This document shows positions 62,980-64,000 of a DNA stretch of 64,000 bases, in pieces (positions within the stretch are counted from its first letter, which is position 1; each line of letters begins with the position of its first letter). Origin of the DNA: Sphingobium sp. C100 (lineage in GTDB: Bacteria > Pseudomonadota > Alphaproteobacteria > Sphingomonadales > Sphingomonadaceae); NCBI RefSeq assembly GCF_000508185.1, contig NZ_AYOY01000057.1:1-64000 (forward strand), read 5' to 3'. The notes beneath the pieces were generated by a model. It saw nothing but the letters and a program-made list of their open reading frames with translations, ran no database searches and was not told the origin of the DNA. A program made the translations under genes and the position numbers.

Positions 62980-63894
62980 ATGCAATTCCGCATCGCCATG
63001 ACCGGCGCGACGGGCTTCGTCGGCGCCGAAGTGCTGGAGCAGGCGCTGGCCGAGGGGCTGCGCGTCAATGCGCTGACCCGCCGCGCCCAGCCACCGCGCG
63101 CGAAGCTGAAATGGGTGCCGGGATCGCTGGAAGATCCGGCCGGGCTCGACACGCTGGTGCGGGACGCCGACGCGGTGATCCACATCGCCGGCGTCGTCAA
63201 TGCGCCAGACCGCGACGGGTTTGAGGCCGGCAATGCGCGCGGCGCCGTGGCGGTGATCGATGCGATGCGGCGGCGCGGCATCCGGCGGCTGATCCTCGTT
63301 TCGTCGCTGGCCGCGCGCGAACCGCAGCTTTCCGATTATGGCTGGTCGAAGGAACTGGCCGAACGGCATGTGAAGGCGAGCGGCCTCGACTGGACGATCG
63401 TGCGGCCGCCCGCCGTCTATGGTCCCAACGACCGGGAGATGCTGGACCTGTTCCGCATGGCCAGGCGCGGCATCATGATGCTGCCGCCCGGTGGACGGCT
63501 GTCGGTTATTCATGTCGCCGACCTTGCCCGGCTGCTGCTGGCGCTGGCGCAGGAGAGGGAAGCCAGCCTGACCCGCAGCTTTGAGGTGGACGACGGAACG
63601 CCGGACGGATGGGACCACAGGGATTTCGGCGCGGCGATCGGGCGTGCGGTCGGGCGGCCGGTGCGCACGCTGGCTACACCGCCATGGCTGCTGACCCTGG
63701 GCGCGCGGCTGGACCGGCTGGTGCGCGGCGGGAAGGCCAAGCTGACCCCCGACCGGGTGGATTATTTCTGCCATCCCGACTGGGTCGTGACGCCGCGCAG
63801 ACAGCCCCCCAAAAGGCTGTGGATGCCGCAGGTGCCGACCGAGGACGGGCTGAAGGCGACGGCAAGCGCCTATCGGGAGAAAGGCTGGCTATAG
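62980..63894 (+). CDS. Atypical SDR / NDUFA9-like NAD(P)-dependent reductase (possible ceramide reductase CerR)
   Basis: 304 residues. Cofactor motif MTGATGFVGAEVLEQAL, VIHIAGVVNAP, Ser in LVSSLAA and YGWSK (Tyr-x3-Lys) mark an atypical/extended SDR of the group annotated 'complex I NDUFA9 subunit family'. Caulobacter CerR, which reduces 3-keto-ceramide during sphingolipid synthesis, belongs to this group. Sphingomonads make sphingolipids, so that role is plausible but unproven here. Starts 6 bp after proB. Confidence 0.85.
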   Translation: MQFRIAMTGATGFVGAEVLEQALAEGLRVNALTRRAQPPRAKLKWVPGSLEDPAGLDTLVRDADAVIHIAGVVNAPDRDGFEAGNARGAVAVIDAMRRRGIRRLILVSSLAAREPQLSDYGWSKELAERHVKASGLDWTIVRPPAVYGPNDREMLDLFRMARRGIMMLPPGGRLSVIHVADLARLLLALAQEREASLTRSFEVDDGTPDGWDHRDFGAAIGRAVGRPVRTLATPPWLLTLGARLDRLVRGGKAKLTPDRVDYFCHPDWVVTPRRQPPKRLWMPQVPTEDGLKATASAYREKGWL

Positions 63895-63948
63895 CGCCGC
63901 TTCGACTCGATCATGGAACCCGAAGCGGCGGCCAGCGATTTGCCTTGC

Positions 63949-64000
63949 ATGACAGAGCGTATGCCCCCTTCCCAACAGCCCAGCGGCCGCCGCCTGCAAC
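63949..64000 (+). CDS. Possible start of a further gene, cut by the window edge
   Basis: An open frame of 17 codons from ATG 63949 (TERMPPSQQPSGRRLQ) runs to the edge. Pro/Gln/Arg-rich start, no clear ribosome site; too short to identify. The following codons are outside the window. Confidence 0.3.
   Translation, partial: MTERMPPSQQPSGRRLQ

Noticed and set aside
1-64000. CRISPR arrays, prophage or insertion-sequence genes
   Set aside because: No regularly spaced direct repeats, integrase, transposase or phage structural genes were seen on either strand.

Overview
This 64 kb window is a GC-rich chromosomal segment of an alphaproteobacterium of the sphingomonad group, most likely Sphingobium or a close relative. 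Supporting signs are a PhoK-type alkaline phosphatase, a TonB-dependent receptor with a sphingomonad-like plug, HxlR, GntR and TetR regulators, a tRNA-Trp-secE-nusG-rplK-rplA block, an rplU-rpmA-(acetyltransferases)-obgE-proB block, and GC-rich interspersed palindromic repeats. Most of it is ordinary, densely packed core genome with many 1-4 bp gene overlaps. I see no prophage, transposase, CRISPR array or rRNA operon.

Layout. 1-3.4 kb (minus): the start of an RND efflux adaptor lipoprotein, tlyA and a DsbD-like protein. 3.4-7.2 kb: PhoK-like phosphatase facing an OmpR/EnvZ-type two-component pair. 7.3-10.7 kb (minus): TorF-type porin, then a beta-carbonic anhydrase/SulP pair that suggests bicarbonate uptake. 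10.8-12.7 kb (minus): an orphan, atypical response regulator overlapping a small exported protein, and a DEDDh exonuclease. 12.9-18 kb (plus): corA, a TonB-dependent receptor and an MscS channel. 18-22.2 kb: a four-gene VOC/SRPBCC/DUF1428 operon divergent from an HxlR-SCP2 fusion regulator, then an SDR/HxlR divergent pair. 22.3-26.9 kb: lipoprotein, nitronate monooxygenase, lysC, a small membrane protein and ubiG. 27-28.5 kb: an M28 peptidase gene with visibly lower GC, followed by a repeat-bearing gap. 28.5-30.7 kb (minus): a GTG-started DUF1508 gene, an FAD oxidoreductase and an alpha/beta hydrolase.

30.8-37.8 kb holds a Tad/Flp pilus operon (cpaA, B, C, D, E, tadB, tadC) with neither the expected CpaF motor ATPase nor a pilin gene. 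38.4-40.3 kb (minus) is the most unusual stretch. A 41-residue aa3 oxidase subunit IV gene is followed by two overlapping membrane-protein genes that look like the transmembrane domain of proton-translocating NAD(P) transhydrogenase. They lack both nucleotide-binding domains and the proton-channel histidine. An orphan NtrC-type sigma-54 activator lies divergently upstream.

42-50 kb: two exported proteins of unknown function, ctaA, and an oxidative sugar operon (pentonate dehydratase, ketoglutarate-semialdehyde dehydrogenase, sugar 1-dehydrogenase, GntR regulator) of Weimberg type. 50-53.3 kb: BrkB-family protein, tRNA-Trp, secE, nusG, rplK, rplA. 53.6-57 kb: DEAD-box helicase and an Fe-S (6-4) photolyase. 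57-64 kb: rplU, rpmA, two acetyltransferases, a di-iron-like hydrolase with a divergent TetR regulator and clear operator, obgE, proB, an NDUFA9/CerR-like reductase and possibly the first codons of one more gene.
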